Assembly (NCBI RefSeq): GCF_003086355.1
Contig: NZ_CP031733.1
Coordinates: 496,001-560,000, forward strand
Length of the DNA stretch: 64,000 bases
DNA from: Streptococcus chenjunshii
GTDB lineage: Bacteria; Bacillota; Bacilli; Lactobacillales; Streptococcaceae
Reading direction: 5' to 3'
Positions 1-8,232 of this stretch are shown piece after piece; the stretch's first letter is position 1; every line of letters begins with the position of its first letter. Made by a program: the position numbers and the translations under genes. The notes beneath the pieces are model-generated. The model did not search any database. It saw nothing but the letters and a program-made list of their open reading frames with translations, and was not told the DNA's origin.

Positions 1-202
1 AAAAATTTTAGACAGTTATGCCCAAGCCGAGCAAGACAGAGAAGAAGCTTGGAGAACAAGCTTGAAACATTTTATCCCTCTTAAAAGAGGCGATCAGAAG
101 CCGGAAGATATTGCGTATACGGCTCTGTTTTTAGCTTCTGACTTGGCTGACCATATCACCGGGCAAGCCATTAATGTTGATGGTGGAGCTGCAATGAACT
201 AA
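1..202 (+). CDS. SDR-family oxidoreductase, C-terminal fragment
   Basis: The gene enters from the left edge and ends with TAA at 200-202; about 66 residues are visible. The fragment ends in ITGQAINVDGG, the usual C-terminal signature of classical short-chain dehydrogenases/reductases (SDR), preceded by a PEDIA segment that matches the family's late helix. These enzymes are cytosolic NAD(P)-dependent oxidoreductases. The substrate cannot be read from this end. It lies 33 bp before the ABM gene and two genes before another SDR, so it may be the head of a small redox operon. The cofactor-binding N-terminus is outside the window. Confidence 0.85.
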   Translation, partial: KILDSYAQAEQDREEAWRTSLKHFIPLKRGDQKPEDIAYTALFLASDLADHITGQAINVDGGAAMN

Positions 203-235
203 TAGAAATAACAGATATAGTAGGAAAGGTATTGT

Positions 236-589
236 ATGAAAGAAAATAGTATTATGTATTTAGTAGAAGCTAAAGTTGATGAAAAAGACCTATCATCCTT
301 AAGAGAACTGATTAAGAAAATGGTTGATCATACGCGTGAAGAAGAAGGTGCGCTCACTTATCACTGGTCAATCAAAGGAAATACGGTCCATACAATTGAA
401 CACTATCGTGATAACGAAGCTGCTAAGATACATCTGGCCGACTTCACACAGCATTTTGCAAAAGATTATATGGATCTTGTTGAGGTAACGGCCTGCACGG
501 TCTATGGACGTCCAAATACCGAGGTGAAAACTGTTCTCGATGGTTTTGAGGCAGTTTACCGAGAAACGATCGATGGTTTTGTCAAATAA
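236..589 (+). CDS. Antibiotic biosynthesis monooxygenase (ABM) domain protein
   Basis: A 117-residue cytosolic protein with the ferredoxin-like ABM fold. It starts with a beta strand (YLVEAKV), then a helix, then EEEGALTYHWS and the HTIEHYRDNEAAKIHL segment typical of YgiN-like quinol monooxygenases and related small dimeric enzymes. Start ATG 236 is preceded by AGGAAAGG. It is about 20 residues longer than a minimal ABM protein, with an extra C-terminal helix. It lies between two SDR genes and probably shares a transcript with them, which suggests quinone or reactive-carbonyl chemistry. The substrate is not determinable from sequence. Confidence 0.8.
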   Translation: MKENSIMYLVEAKVDEKDLSSLRELIKKMVDHTREEEGALTYHWSIKGNTVHTIEHYRDNEAAKIHLADFTQHFAKDYMDLVEVTACTVYGRPNTEVKTVLDGFEAVYRETIDGFVK

Positions 590-621
590 AGGGCTTAGAA
601 AGTAGAAAGGGACGAAAAAAG

Positions 622-1407
622 ATGGCTAAAACAGTTATGGTAACAGGAGGTGCGCAAGGGATTGGTGAGGCTATCTCGAAACGCTTAGCTAAAGACGGAT
701 TTACGGTTGTCATTGCTGATTTGAATCTCCAAAAAGCTGAGGCGGTTGCTGAAACTATTAAGTCGCTTGGCGGTCAGGCATTAGCGGTTCAAACTGATGT
801 CTCAGACCGTGCCAGCTTCTTTTCAGCAGTCAGGACAGCTGCTGAAAGATTGGGAAGATTTGATGTGCTGGTTAATAATGCAGGTATCGCTCCGGGTACA
901 CCGATTGAAACTGTGACAGCAGAAGATTTTGATCAAATTTTCCGCATTAATGTAGCAAGTATTGTTTGGGGAACGCAGGCTGCCTTAGAACAATTTGAAA
1001 AGAAAGAGCGACAAGGGACAGAAATCATCGGCAAGATTATCAATGCCAGCTCACAAGGCGGTGTGGTCGGCAATGCTGGCGCCTTTCTTTACAGCGGTTC
1101 TAAATTCGCTGTGCGCGGTCTAACGCAGGTTGCCGCCAAAGATTTGGCTGCAAAAGGGATTACAGTGAATGCCTATGCTCCGGGGACGGTCAAGACCCCA
1201 ATGCTTTTATCTGCAGTCAATGATATTGCCCAAGCTAATAATCAAGATGAAGAATGGGCTCTGCAGCAATTTAGTCAAAATATTACTCTGGGACGTTTGT
1301 CAGAGCCGGAAGATGTGGCAGCAGGAGTGGCTTTTTTAGCAGGATCAGACTCCGACTATATGACCGGTCAAACACTCGAAATTGACGGCGGCATGCAGTT
1401 TCATTAA
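622..1407 (+). CDS. butA: Diacetyl/acetoin reductase, SDR family
   Basis: A 261-residue classical SDR. It shows the Rossmann glycine motif TGGAQGIG (8-15), NNAG (85-88), catalytic Ser143/144, Tyr157 and Lys161 in a YxxxK arrangement, and a C-terminal MTGQTLEIDGG. The N-terminus and the LSEPEDVAAGVAFLAG stretch closely resemble (S)-acetoin-forming diacetyl reductases of streptococci and lactococci, which reduce diacetyl to acetoin (or acetoin to butanediol) with NADH in pyruvate overflow metabolism. A good ribosome-binding site (GAAAGGGACG) precedes ATG 622. A related sugar or alcohol SDR cannot be excluded. Confidence 0.75.
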   Translation: MAKTVMVTGGAQGIGEAISKRLAKDGFTVVIADLNLQKAEAVAETIKSLGGQALAVQTDVSDRASFFSAVRTAAERLGRFDVLVNNAGIAPGTPIETVTAEDFDQIFRINVASIVWGTQAALEQFEKKERQGTEIIGKIINASSQGGVVGNAGAFLYSGSKFAVRGLTQVAAKDLAAKGITVNAYAPGTVKTPMLLSAVNDIAQANNQDEEWALQQFSQNITLGRLSEPEDVAAGVAFLAGSDSDYMTGQTLEIDGGMQFH

Positions 1408-1478
1408 AGGAAATATTGCGAACAGAGCAGATTGAGCATATTTCTTTGTATCTCAGTCAAAAAAGAAAGGAAAATACA

Positions 1479-2093
1479 ATGGTCAGATTTGAAGAAAACA
1501 ATATACAAGCAGTCGGCAGCACGTATTCTTTGGTTAAATGTAATCATGAGCCTGTTGTTCGTGTTGTTAAAGATAAGGCCATCATGGAAGATGATGAACC
1601 CACCTATGCCAAAATGTTAGACAGTGACTTCCATGATGGGACGATTGAAGCTGATGTCCTTAGCCGTCTGTTACCTGACGCACCAGACCATGCCCGTGGT
1701 TTTATTGGGATAGCTTTTAGAATTGCCGCTGACGATTCAGCCTTTGAGGCTTTCTATATCCGGCCAACCAATGGCAGAGCAAAGGTTCAGCTGCGCCGAA
1801 ACCGTGCAACACAATATTTTTCCTATCCTCATTTTAAATATATGCATTCAAGAGAGTCGCATCCTGGGGAATACGAAGCTTATGCAGATATGGAGTTAGA
1901 CAAATGGATCCATTTGAAAATAACTGTTCAAGGAGAAAAAGCACAGCTTTACCTGCATCACCAAAAACAGCCGGTTCTGATTGTCAATGATCTTAAGCAC
2001 GGAGACAGCAGAGGGCAGATTGCTCTTTGGGTTGATATAGGGACAGAAGGTTTTTTTAAAAATGTAAAAATCACCTCTCTTTCATCATTATAA
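1479..2093 (+). CDS. Concanavalin-like (DUF1080-type) domain protein
   Basis: A 204-residue soluble protein starting at ATG 1479, chosen because AGAAAGGAAAA sits just upstream; an in-frame alternative start 63 bases earlier has no such site. The sequence is beta-rich, with FHDGTIEADVL, GFIGIAFRI, FEAFYIRPTNGR, WIHLKITVQG and a final GFFKNVKITSL. This is the rhythm of LamG/DUF1080-like jelly-roll domains that bind or hydrolyse glycans. There is no signal peptide, so it is probably cytosolic. It lies 72 bp after butA and 12 bp before the macrodomain gene and may belong to the same operon. No function can be assigned. Confidence 0.65.
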   Translation: MVRFEENNIQAVGSTYSLVKCNHEPVVRVVKDKAIMEDDEPTYAKMLDSDFHDGTIEADVLSRLLPDAPDHARGFIGIAFRIAADDSAFEAFYIRPTNGRAKVQLRRNRATQYFSYPHFKYMHSRESHPGEYEAYADMELDKWIHLKITVQGEKAQLYLHHQKQPVLIVNDLKHGDSRGQIALWVDIGTEGFFKNVKITSLSSL

Positions 2094-2104
2094 AAGGATT
2101 TTTT

Positions 2105-2893
2105 ATGGGGAAAAAGATGCAGCAGGCAGAAAAACGTCTGTTTTTAATCCATTATTTATTAAAAGAAAACAGAGCTTACAGTGCTATTGAGATTCCTGAC
2201 AGTAGCGAAGCGCAAAAAACTCTCCTTCGGGCCCTTTTAAATGTCAGACCGCCTCAGGCTGTTTCTTCCGAATTTTTAGCTGTTCAGGACAGCTATTTGC
2301 AGACAGAATTACTGAGAGGAGGGATAATCTCAATTGGGGATCTTTCTCCTCTTCAGCCTCAGCTTTACCTCTGGCGCGGAGATATCACACGGCTCAAAAC
2401 AGATGCTGTTGTCAATGCAGCTAATAGTCAAATGCTGGGCTGTTTTCTGCCTAACCATGCCTGTATTGACAATGCCATTCATACCTTTGCAGGCATTCAG
2501 CTGCGGCAGGCTTGTGATAAGCTGATGAAGGTACAGGGGCATTTAGAGAAAACGGGAAAAGCGAAAATAACGCCTGCTTATAACCTGCCCAGCCGCTATG
2601 TTATCCATACAGTGGGACCAATCGTGACACAAGATCTTACAGATACCGAGCGGGATGATTTACGTTCCTGCTACCATTCATGCCTGATAATGGCAGAACA
2701 GCACCATTTAAACAGTATTGCATTCTGCTGTATTTCAACGGGTGCGTTTCATTTTCCTAATGAAGAAGCTGCACAGATTGCCGTGTCGGCGGTCAAACAA
2801 TTTTTACAGGAAAGTAAAAGTCAAATGAAAGTGGTGTTCAATGTTTTTAAAGAAAAGGATGAAGAAATCTACCAAAAAATACTCCAACCATAA
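2105..2893 (+). CDS. Zinc-dependent protein-ADP-ribose hydrolase (macrodomain)
   Basis: A 262-residue protein with a helical N-terminal extension (1-75) and a macrodomain from about 85. Visible family motifs are LWRGDIT (89-95), DAVVNAANSQM (100-110), a zinc-binding GCFLPNHAC with Cys113, His118 and Cys120, HTVGP (168-172) and CCISTGAFHFP (208-218). The Cys-His-Cys site marks the Zn-macro clade, which removes ADP-ribose from proteins and is encoded beside class M sirtuins. The next gene is exactly such a sirtuin, overlapping the last 53 bp, so the two are translationally linked. Expected role: reversing SirTM-dependent ADP-ribosylation during redox stress. Confidence 0.9.
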   Translation: MGKKMQQAEKRLFLIHYLLKENRAYSAIEIPDSSEAQKTLLRALLNVRPPQAVSSEFLAVQDSYLQTELLRGGIISIGDLSPLQPQLYLWRGDITRLKTDAVVNAANSQMLGCFLPNHACIDNAIHTFAGIQLRQACDKLMKVQGHLEKTGKAKITPAYNLPSRYVIHTVGPIVTQDLTDTERDDLRSCYHSCLIMAEQHHLNSIAFCCISTGAFHFPNEEAAQIAVSAVKQFLQESKSQMKVVFNVFKEKDEEIYQKILQP

Positions 2894-3719
2894 TATTAGA
2901 ACGGCCCGTCATCTTTTACAGGAAGCAGAAGCCGTTTTAGTCGGAATCGGTGCCGGTATGTCCGAATCTGCAGGCTTGACTTACTCAGGGGAGCGTTTTA
3001 CTCGTTATTTCTCAGATTTTAAGGAAAAATATGGTATCTCAGATATGTATTCCGGCGGTTTTTATCCCTTTGCCAGTCAAGAAGAATACTGGGCTTGGTG
3101 GAGCCGCCATATTTACTATAATCGCTTTGCTGCTGATGCTGGAGAACCTTATCTTAATCTATTAGAGTTACTTAGAGATAAAAATTATTTCATTTTAACC
3201 ACCAATGTTGATCACCAGGTCCAAAAAGCAGGTTTTAATAAAAAGAAGCTTTTTTATACCCAAGGGGATTACGGGTTATTTCAATGCTCAGTTCCCTGCC
3301 ACCAAAAAACATATGATAATAGGGCCGTCATTCTTGAGATGCTTGATAAGCAGGAAAACATGGCTGTTCCTAGCGATTTGATTCCTTACTGTCCCAAATG
3401 CGGTGCTGTAATGACCGTCAATCTGCGTTCAGATAACCGTTTTGTCGAAGATGCCGGCTGGGAAAAAGCTAAGCAAGGTTATGGAACATGGCTGGAAGCA
3501 AATATTGATAAGAGAATTGTTTATTTGGAATTAGGTGTTGGTATGAACACTCCAGCTATTATCAAATACCCCTTTTTGAAATTGACGGCAGCGAATAAAA
3601 AAGCTGTATTTCTGACAGTTAACCAAATCTCTTTTCAGTACCCTGATGAAATCAATAAACAAATCCTACAGCTGACGGGCGATATCGGAGAAATGCTATT
3701 AGCTTTATTGCTGCAGTAA
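2841..3719 (+). CDS. Class M sirtuin, protein ADP-ribosyltransferase (SirTM)
   Basis: A 292-residue sirtuin fold. NAD-binding GIGAGMSESAG lies at 35-45, TTNVDHQ follows mid-protein, and a zinc ribbon is formed by CSVPC and CPKC. The segment TQGDYG carries Gln where deacetylating sirtuins have the catalytic His, which is the hallmark of SirTM ADP-ribosyltransferases. In Staphylococcus and Streptococcus these modify lipoylated GcvH-L and are reversed by the adjacent macrodomain enzyme. The start is uncertain: ATG 2841 lies inside the macrodomain gene without a strong ribosome-binding site, and ATG 2859 (7th codon) has AAGG directly abutting it. No GcvH-L or LplA gene is visible in the window. 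Confidence 0.87.
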   Translation: MFLKKRMKKSTKKYSNHNIRTARHLLQEAEAVLVGIGAGMSESAGLTYSGERFTRYFSDFKEKYGISDMYSGGFYPFASQEEYWAWWSRHIYYNRFAADAGEPYLNLLELLRDKNYFILTTNVDHQVQKAGFNKKKLFYTQGDYGLFQCSVPCHQKTYDNRAVILEMLDKQENMAVPSDLIPYCPKCGAVMTVNLRSDNRFVEDAGWEKAKQGYGTWLEANIDKRIVYLELGVGMNTPAIIKYPFLKLTAANKKAVFLTVNQISFQYPDEINKQILQLTGDIGEMLLALLLQ

Positions 3720-3804
3720 CTGTCACACTCTTGCCTTTGCCCAGGGTGTTTGACCCGCTTTAAAAAAGCTGTTTTTATTAAATCTCATCAGAAAAAGTGA
3801 CAAC

Positions 3805-3840
3805 ATAAGACCACTGATTTAGAAATTATGATAAAATAGG
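3805..3840 (+). promoter_or_regulatory. Promoter of first three-helix membrane protein
   Basis: The stretch just before the ribosome-binding site holds TGATAAAAT (TG-A-TAAAAT), an extended -10 at about 3830-3838, followed by a leader of about 28 bases. The same arrangement (GGTAAAATAAG) precedes the paralogue at 5195. The call is by motif only. Confidence 0.5.
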
Positions 3841-3866
3841 AGTAATTAAAAATTGGAGGAGATCTT

Positions 3867-4991
3867 ATGGCAACAAAAGAAGAGTGGACCAGCTTATTTG
3901 AGACGGTTGTCGGCCGCAAGCCCAGTCCGCAGGAGTTTATGAAGGCAAAAGAAACCGGTTTTGATCCAAGTAAAATTATCGAAATTTCAAGCGCTGAGCG
4001 GGTGGATGCTGCAGCGCAGCCTCAAAATACTGCTGCAGTAAATAAAACCTCGGCTGCAGATGATAAGAAGGCTAAGGAAAATATCGTTTTACCGATTGTT
4101 TCCTTTGTTGTTTCAGGCCTTTCCCTGCTTTTGGCTCTGCTGACTCCCTGGAAGATTGCGTTCACCATATTGGCTCTTTTAGGATTGATTTTTGCCATGA
4201 TCCTGCTGATTGTCAATTGGAAGAAAAGTAAGAAAATCCTGACTGTTATTGCTTTTGCGGCCGCTGCGCTTGCCTTTGTGTTTAGTCTGGGCGTGACAGC
4301 TTACACGACTTTCAATGGTGATTGGTTTAAGACTGTTACCGAGGAGCCTAATCGTGATAAAGATGCCGACGAGGATGACCTCGATGATGATGGAGAAGAC
4401 AGCACGGATATCAATGACTATATTGACAAAGATTATCAATTCGACTGGACTGAGTCTGAGTTTACTTCTTTAAATGTCTATTCTGTTTCGTCAGATAAAA
4501 GCGGAGACAAGGTCAAAGATATTCTTAAAACCTACGGCAAAGCAAGTGATGCTCGAATCAGCGATAACAGTCTGTATCTGACTTACAAAGATGGCAATGA
4601 TTCTAAAACGGTTGATCTGACGTTCAGCCGAAGAGATGGAGTCTATACACTGACCTCCGCTCATGCCTATAGTCTTACAGATAATGTTAAGACAGATTCA
4701 AACTATAAGTCAACTTGGAAACAGTCTGACTTTGATGCTTTAAAAGAAGCCTCTGATTCAGATTTGACAGCAGGCAGCAAGTGGGCAGATATTCAAAAGA
4801 AATTTGGTAACCCTGAGTCAGCTGTAGAAAGTATTTCTAATTACGGCTATGGTGATGGCTTTGAGAAAAGCTTGGATGTTACCTATAGTGACTATTCCTC
4901 TTCTGAGGACTATTTATCCTATGTCAGCCTTGGTTTTAAAGAAGAAGACGGCACTTATTATTTGACACACAAATACGCTAGTGGATATTAG
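3867..4991 (+). CDS. Three-helix membrane protein with twin extracytoplasmic repeats
   Basis: A 374-residue protein of unknown function, paralogous to the next gene. Layout: a short cytosolic module (TKEEW, GRKPSPQEFMKAKETGFD, residues 3-33), a polar linker, three hydrophobic helices at about 73-92, 96-117 and 124-146, an acidic Asp/Glu-rich spacer (about 158-185), then two related domains of about 85 residues. These begin FDWTESEF and STWKQSDF and carry GDKVKDILKTYGKA and GSKWADIQKKFGNPE, which resembles the SmpA/OmlA (BLIP-like) pattern. Three helices predict an outward-facing C-terminus. ATG 3867 follows TTGGAGGAG. Its position before the lipase cassettes suggests, but does not show, a cell-surface sensing or protective role. 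Confidence 0.8.
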   Translation: MATKEEWTSLFETVVGRKPSPQEFMKAKETGFDPSKIIEISSAERVDAAAQPQNTAAVNKTSAADDKKAKENIVLPIVSFVVSGLSLLLALLTPWKIAFTILALLGLIFAMILLIVNWKKSKKILTVIAFAAAALAFVFSLGVTAYTTFNGDWFKTVTEEPNRDKDADEDDLDDDGEDSTDINDYIDKDYQFDWTESEFTSLNVYSVSSDKSGDKVKDILKTYGKASDARISDNSLYLTYKDGNDSKTVDLTFSRRDGVYTLTSAHAYSLTDNVKTDSNYKSTWKQSDFDALKEASDSDLTAGSKWADIQKKFGNPESAVESISNYGYGDGFEKSLDVTYSDYSSSEDYLSYVSLGFKEEDGTYYLTHKYASGY

Positions 4992-5053
4992 GTCATTTTT
5001 TGACATAAATGCTTAAACAGCTTAACGGTTTACATGAAAAAGCCGGGATTTGA

Positions 5054-5104
5054 ACAGTACCTCTAAAGTTAGATTTCTTGTCTGACTTTAGAGGTGCTGT
5101 TTTT
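5054..5104 (+). terminator. Rho-independent terminator between membrane paralogues
   Basis: A long hairpin with arms ACAGTACCTCTAAAGT (5054-5069) and ACTTTAGAGGTGCTGT (5085-5100), one mismatch, followed by TTTT. It ends the first paralogue's transcript, so each paralogue has its own promoter and terminator. Confidence 0.85.
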
Positions 5105-5194
5105 ATGACATTTAGCTGCTGGAAAGAACGGACAGGTTTATCCTTCTGAAAATATGGTAAAATAAGGGTGATTAAATTAAGGGAGGGAGATTTT

Positions 5195-6346
5195 ATGGCA
5201 ACAAAAGAAGAGTGGGCCAGTTTATTTGAAACGATAGTCGGCCGCAAGCCCAGTCCGCAGGAATTGATGAAGGCAAAAGAGACCGGTTTTGATCCGGGCA
5301 AGATTATCGAAATCGCAGGAGCTGCTCAGGAAAATTCCGCAGAGCAGGCTCAGCAGTCAGCGCCTGTCAGTTCTGATAGAGAAACGAATGAAAAGAAAGT
5401 TTGGCCGATGATTTCTCTGGCAGTTTCAGGTTTTTCCCTGCTTCTGGCCCTGCTGACACCTTGGAAGATTGTGTTTACCATATTAGCTCTTTTAGGATTG
5501 ATTTTTGCCGTGATTCTGCTCATTGTCAATTGGAAGCAAAGCAAGAAAATCCTGACTGTTATTGCTGTTGCAACAGCTGCACTTGTTTTTGCAGCCAATC
5601 TGGGGGTGACAGTCTACACAAACGTAAATAACAAGAGCCCTCAAACCACTGTCAGTCAGAGTGATAAAGGTAAAAGCAAAAAAACTGAAGCGAAAAAAGA
5701 TAAGGACAAAAAAGACGAGGACAGTGACGATACCAAAGAAGACAGTACAGACATTAATGACTATATTGACGGAGATTATCAGTTTGACTGGACCGAGTCT
5801 GACTTTCTGTCCTTGAAAGTTTATTCCATTCATGGCAGCGATAGAGGGACTAGAATTAAGACTATTCTCAAAACTTACGGCAAAGCAACGGAAGGCCGCA
5901 TGAACGGTGACTTTTTGACCTTGACTTATTTCAATGGAGATTACAGTTCTTTAAAGGAAGTTGAGCTGCGTTTTGTTAGAAAAGACGGGATTTATAGTCT
6001 GGACAAAGCAACAGCAGAAGGTCTTTCAAATACTGTTGCGATAAAGAAAGATTATCGGGCGAACTGGACGCAGTCTGATTTTGATGCCCTGCAGGAAGCC
6101 CCTGAAGAACCCAACTCGGACTTAACAGTAGGCAGTAAGTGGACGGATATTCAAAAGCAGTTTGGAGATCCGCGTTTATCGGATCAAAGAATCGTCAACT
6201 TTGGGGACGGTGAAGGATTTGAAAAACAGCTGAGTGTGACTTATCTTGATTATTCTGCCGCTGAAGGCTACTTGCCCTACATTAATCTTGACTTTAAAGA
6301 AAAGGATGGGGTTTACTACTTAACACATAAATATGCTAAGGAGTGA
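5195..6346 (+). CDS. Three-helix membrane protein, second paralogue
   Basis: A 383-residue paralogue of the preceding gene. ATG 5195 is chosen because GGGAGGGAG lies immediately upstream; a longer frame from 5168 lacks this. The first 33 residues and the three membrane helices are nearly identical to the sister protein at DNA level. The linker after the helices differs: it is Lys/Glu/Asp-rich and longer. The twin C-terminal domains (FDWTESDF and ANWTQSDF repeats, GSKWTDIQKQFGDP) are clearly homologous but diverged. Conserved anchors with drifting ectodomains suggest diversifying selection or gene conversion at the 5' end. No function is known to me. Confidence 0.8.
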   Translation: MATKEEWASLFETIVGRKPSPQELMKAKETGFDPGKIIEIAGAAQENSAEQAQQSAPVSSDRETNEKKVWPMISLAVSGFSLLLALLTPWKIVFTILALLGLIFAVILLIVNWKQSKKILTVIAVATAALVFAANLGVTVYTNVNNKSPQTTVSQSDKGKSKKTEAKKDKDKKDEDSDDTKEDSTDINDYIDGDYQFDWTESDFLSLKVYSIHGSDRGTRIKTILKTYGKATEGRMNGDFLTLTYFNGDYSSLKEVELRFVRKDGIYSLDKATAEGLSNTVAIKKDYRANWTQSDFDALQEAPEEPNSDLTVGSKWTDIQKQFGDPRLSDQRIVNFGDGEGFEKQLSVTYLDYSAAEGYLPYINLDFKEKDGVYYLTHKYAKE

Positions 6347-6495
6347 TCCGCTTTGAGGTTAAAATACAAAGTCAACATTCAGTGGCGTGTAAGGAGAAAC
6401 CTCTTTTGCTCTGCTGGAAAAAGATTTCTAACAGCAGGCTCATGGCATAGCCATTGCTTATGACTCACTAAGACAATTTTTATCTGTAAACTGCA

Positions 6496-6526
6496 GAGCC
6501 GGGTTTTCCCGGCTCTTTTGTCTTTT
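6496..6526 (+). terminator. Rho-independent terminator before lipase cassettes
   Basis: A perfect 8-bp stem GAGCCGGG/CCCGGCTC with a TTTT loop (6496-6515), followed by TTTTGTCTTTT. It isolates the membrane-protein genes from the first immunity/toxin cassette. Confidence 0.92.
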
Positions 6527-6607
6527 CTTTCATGTGCATGCCTTCTCAGCATGCTTAGTGATCCGTTTTTCGTCCTGTCTAAAATCTTATCACTTTTGCA
6601 GCTGGTT

Positions 6608-6631
6608 TTTTCGGTATCACTGTGCTATACT
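6608..6631 (+). promoter_or_regulatory. Promoter of cassette 1
   Basis: An extended -10, TGCTATACT, with TATACT at 6626-6631, lies 40 bp before ATG 6672. The same element followed by a near-identical downstream stretch (AACAATTAAAACGAAT) recurs at 7549-7554 before cassette 2, so the promoter was duplicated with the gene. Confidence 0.65.
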
Positions 6632-6671
6632 ATCAACAATTAAAACGAATAAAAAGATAAGGGAGCAGGCT

Positions 6672-7298
6672 ATGGCTAAAAAGAAAGGTTTAAGCAGACC
6701 GGCAAAGATGTTTTGGGGACTGCTGGCTGCAGTTCTCATCGCCATCACAGGGATTTGGGGGTATAATCGTTATATGGAAAAGAAAAAAGTTGAACAGCTT
6801 TACCAGCACGGTTTTCAGCTGCTGGAGGAACAAATTGCCACGTACATTAAAGAGAATTATTCCGGTGTCCGTAAAATCGAGTTTTCACCGATTTATATAG
6901 ACGGTGATGGGCGCTTTACGATGCGAACGGCTGAAGTGGTGCCAATCCTGTACGATGAGCATGGGAATAAAGCACAATTTGGCGGAAAAATAGACCATTT
7001 TGGACATCCCAGCTATGGGATTCTCAATTATTTACGAATAGACTGGGATATTTATGGTACAGAAATAATTGAACTGGCCAGCGGGAAAGACTATTATGTC
7101 GAAGTGGCCTACGGTCAAAGTTTGCCGGAAGCAACGAAATGGACAGAAAATGAGAATATTGATAATAATATTCAAGCCTTGATAGACATTGGAGAATTGA
7201 AAGGGATTGAAAAGTCGGCTCAAGGCAGTCCGTCGGCTGAGATCCGTTACAATGTGACATTTAAGAAGGGGATACTCAAATATGACACTGACAGATAA
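6672..7298 (+). CDS. Membrane-anchored putative immunity protein, cassette 1
   Basis: A 208-residue protein starting at ATG 6672 (ribosome-binding site AAGGGAGCAGG); a longer frame from 6534 has no support. A positively charged start (MAKKKG) is followed by a single hydrophobic helix at about 13-33 and an ectodomain of about 170 residues with IEFSPIYIDGDGRFTMRT. The first 55 or so residues are almost identical to the paralogue at 7609, while the ectodomains differ strongly. Its stop overlaps the start of a lipase-type toxin fragment. By analogy with TslA systems, in which the immunity protein is an extracytoplasmic lipoprotein, I infer that this is an outward-facing immunity protein, anchored here by a helix rather than a lipid. 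Confidence 0.6.
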   Translation: MAKKKGLSRPAKMFWGLLAAVLIAITGIWGYNRYMEKKKVEQLYQHGFQLLEEQIATYIKENYSGVRKIEFSPIYIDGDGRFTMRTAEVVPILYDEHGNKAQFGGKIDHFGHPSYGILNYLRIDWDIYGTEIIELASGKDYYVEVAYGQSLPEATKWTENENIDNNIQALIDIGELKGIEKSAQGSPSAEIRYNVTFKKGILKYDTDR

Positions 7299-7506
7299 AA
7301 AAATACAGAATTTGCAGGATGTTGTGAAGGATTATACTTCATTTAATGAAGGTGAAATATTTCAAATTCCTGGGAAAGCCGAGTACTACCAAGTGGTTAA
7401 CAGCGTAGATGAGACCACTCAGGCTCTGGCCGTTGTTCCGGTGGACAATATCAAGGGCGATAATCCGGACTACAGTCAAACCGCTATCGTTGTGGCAGGG
7501 ACCTAA
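7282..7506 (+). pseudogene. Truncated lipase-type toxin, N-terminal 74 codons
   Basis: This frame starts inside the end of the preceding gene and encodes 74 residues that align with the first 83 or so of the intact toxin at 8220: TLTDKKIQNLQ against TLTDQEIQRIQ, EALAV-type segment, and DYSQTAIVVAGT identical. It stops (TAA 7504-7506) exactly after VAGT, where the intact protein continues Q-LIGKEG. The next bases run into the promoter of cassette 2. It has no catalytic serine, so it cannot be a working lipase. It is most simply the remnant left when cassette 2 was inserted or recombined into an older toxin gene. A role as donor sequence for recombination is possible. Confidence 0.8.
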
Positions 7507-7531
7507 AAATGATGGCAAATGTCACTTGTTT

Positions 7532-7554
7532 TTTCAGTGTTACTATGCTATACT
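7532..7554 (+). promoter_or_regulatory. Promoter of cassette 2
   Basis: An extended -10, TGCTATACT, with TATACT at 7549-7554 is followed by a copy of the leader seen at cassette 1. The leader is about 14 bp longer here before the ribosome-binding site AAGGAGCAGGG. Confidence 0.65.
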
Positions 7555-7608
7555 AACAACAATTAAAACGAATCGCCGAGGTTATCTACAGGGAACAAGG
7601 AGCAGGGT

Positions 7609-8232
7609 ATGGCTAAAAAGAAAGGTTTAAGCAGACCGGCAAAGATGTTCTGGGGACTGCTGGCTGCAGTTCTCATCGCCATCATAGGAATTTGGGGGTA
7701 CAATCGTTATATGGAAAAGAAAAAAGTTGAACAGCTTTACCAGCACGGTTTTCAGCTGCTGGAAGAACAAACGGCGCTCTACATAAAAGAAAATTATTCT
7801 GGGATTAGTAAAATTGAATTCTCACCTATCTTTGTAGATGGCGACGGACGTTTTACGATGCGAACAGTGAATGTTGTGCCTGTGGTTTATGATGAAGAAG
7901 GAAATAAAGCTATATTAGGTGGAACCATTGGCCATCATAGTTATGCTGGATATGGCATTCTGGAGGGAATCATGTTGGACTTTGACGGAAATGGGGGTGA
8001 AATTATTGAACTGGCAGGTAGGAATGGCAAAATGGTAGAGGTACAACAATATCAGCATTTGCCAACAGAAGCACAGTTGAGAGACAGCCAAAAAATTGAT
8101 GAGAATATACTTGCTTTGATAGAAGACGGACAATTAAAAGGAGTGGAAAAAAAATTAAAAGGCAGTCCTAGTTGCAAAATAGATTATAATCTGGAGATTA
8201 AGAAGGGAGAATATTGGAAATGGCAACCCTAA
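7609..8232 (+). CDS. Membrane-anchored putative immunity protein, cassette 2
   Basis: A 207-residue paralogue of the protein at 6672: the same MAKKKGLSRPAK start, one membrane helix (about 13-33) and the YQHGFQLLEEQ segment, nearly identical at DNA level up to codon 55. After that the ectodomain diverges, keeping IEFSPIFVDGDGRFTMRT. Its last 13 bases overlap the start of the intact lipase toxin, which implies coupled translation, as expected when protection must accompany the toxin. The topology places the ectodomain outside the membrane, where a secreted phospholipase would attack. The immunity role is inference; no homologue of known function was identified. Confidence 0.65.
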   Translation: MAKKKGLSRPAKMFWGLLAAVLIAIIGIWGYNRYMEKKKVEQLYQHGFQLLEEQTALYIKENYSGISKIEFSPIFVDGDGRFTMRTVNVVPVVYDEEGNKAILGGTIGHHSYAGYGILEGIMLDFDGNGGEIIELAGRNGKMVEVQQYQHLPTEAQLRDSQKIDENILALIEDGQLKGVEKKLKGSPSCKIDYNLEIKKGEYWKWQP

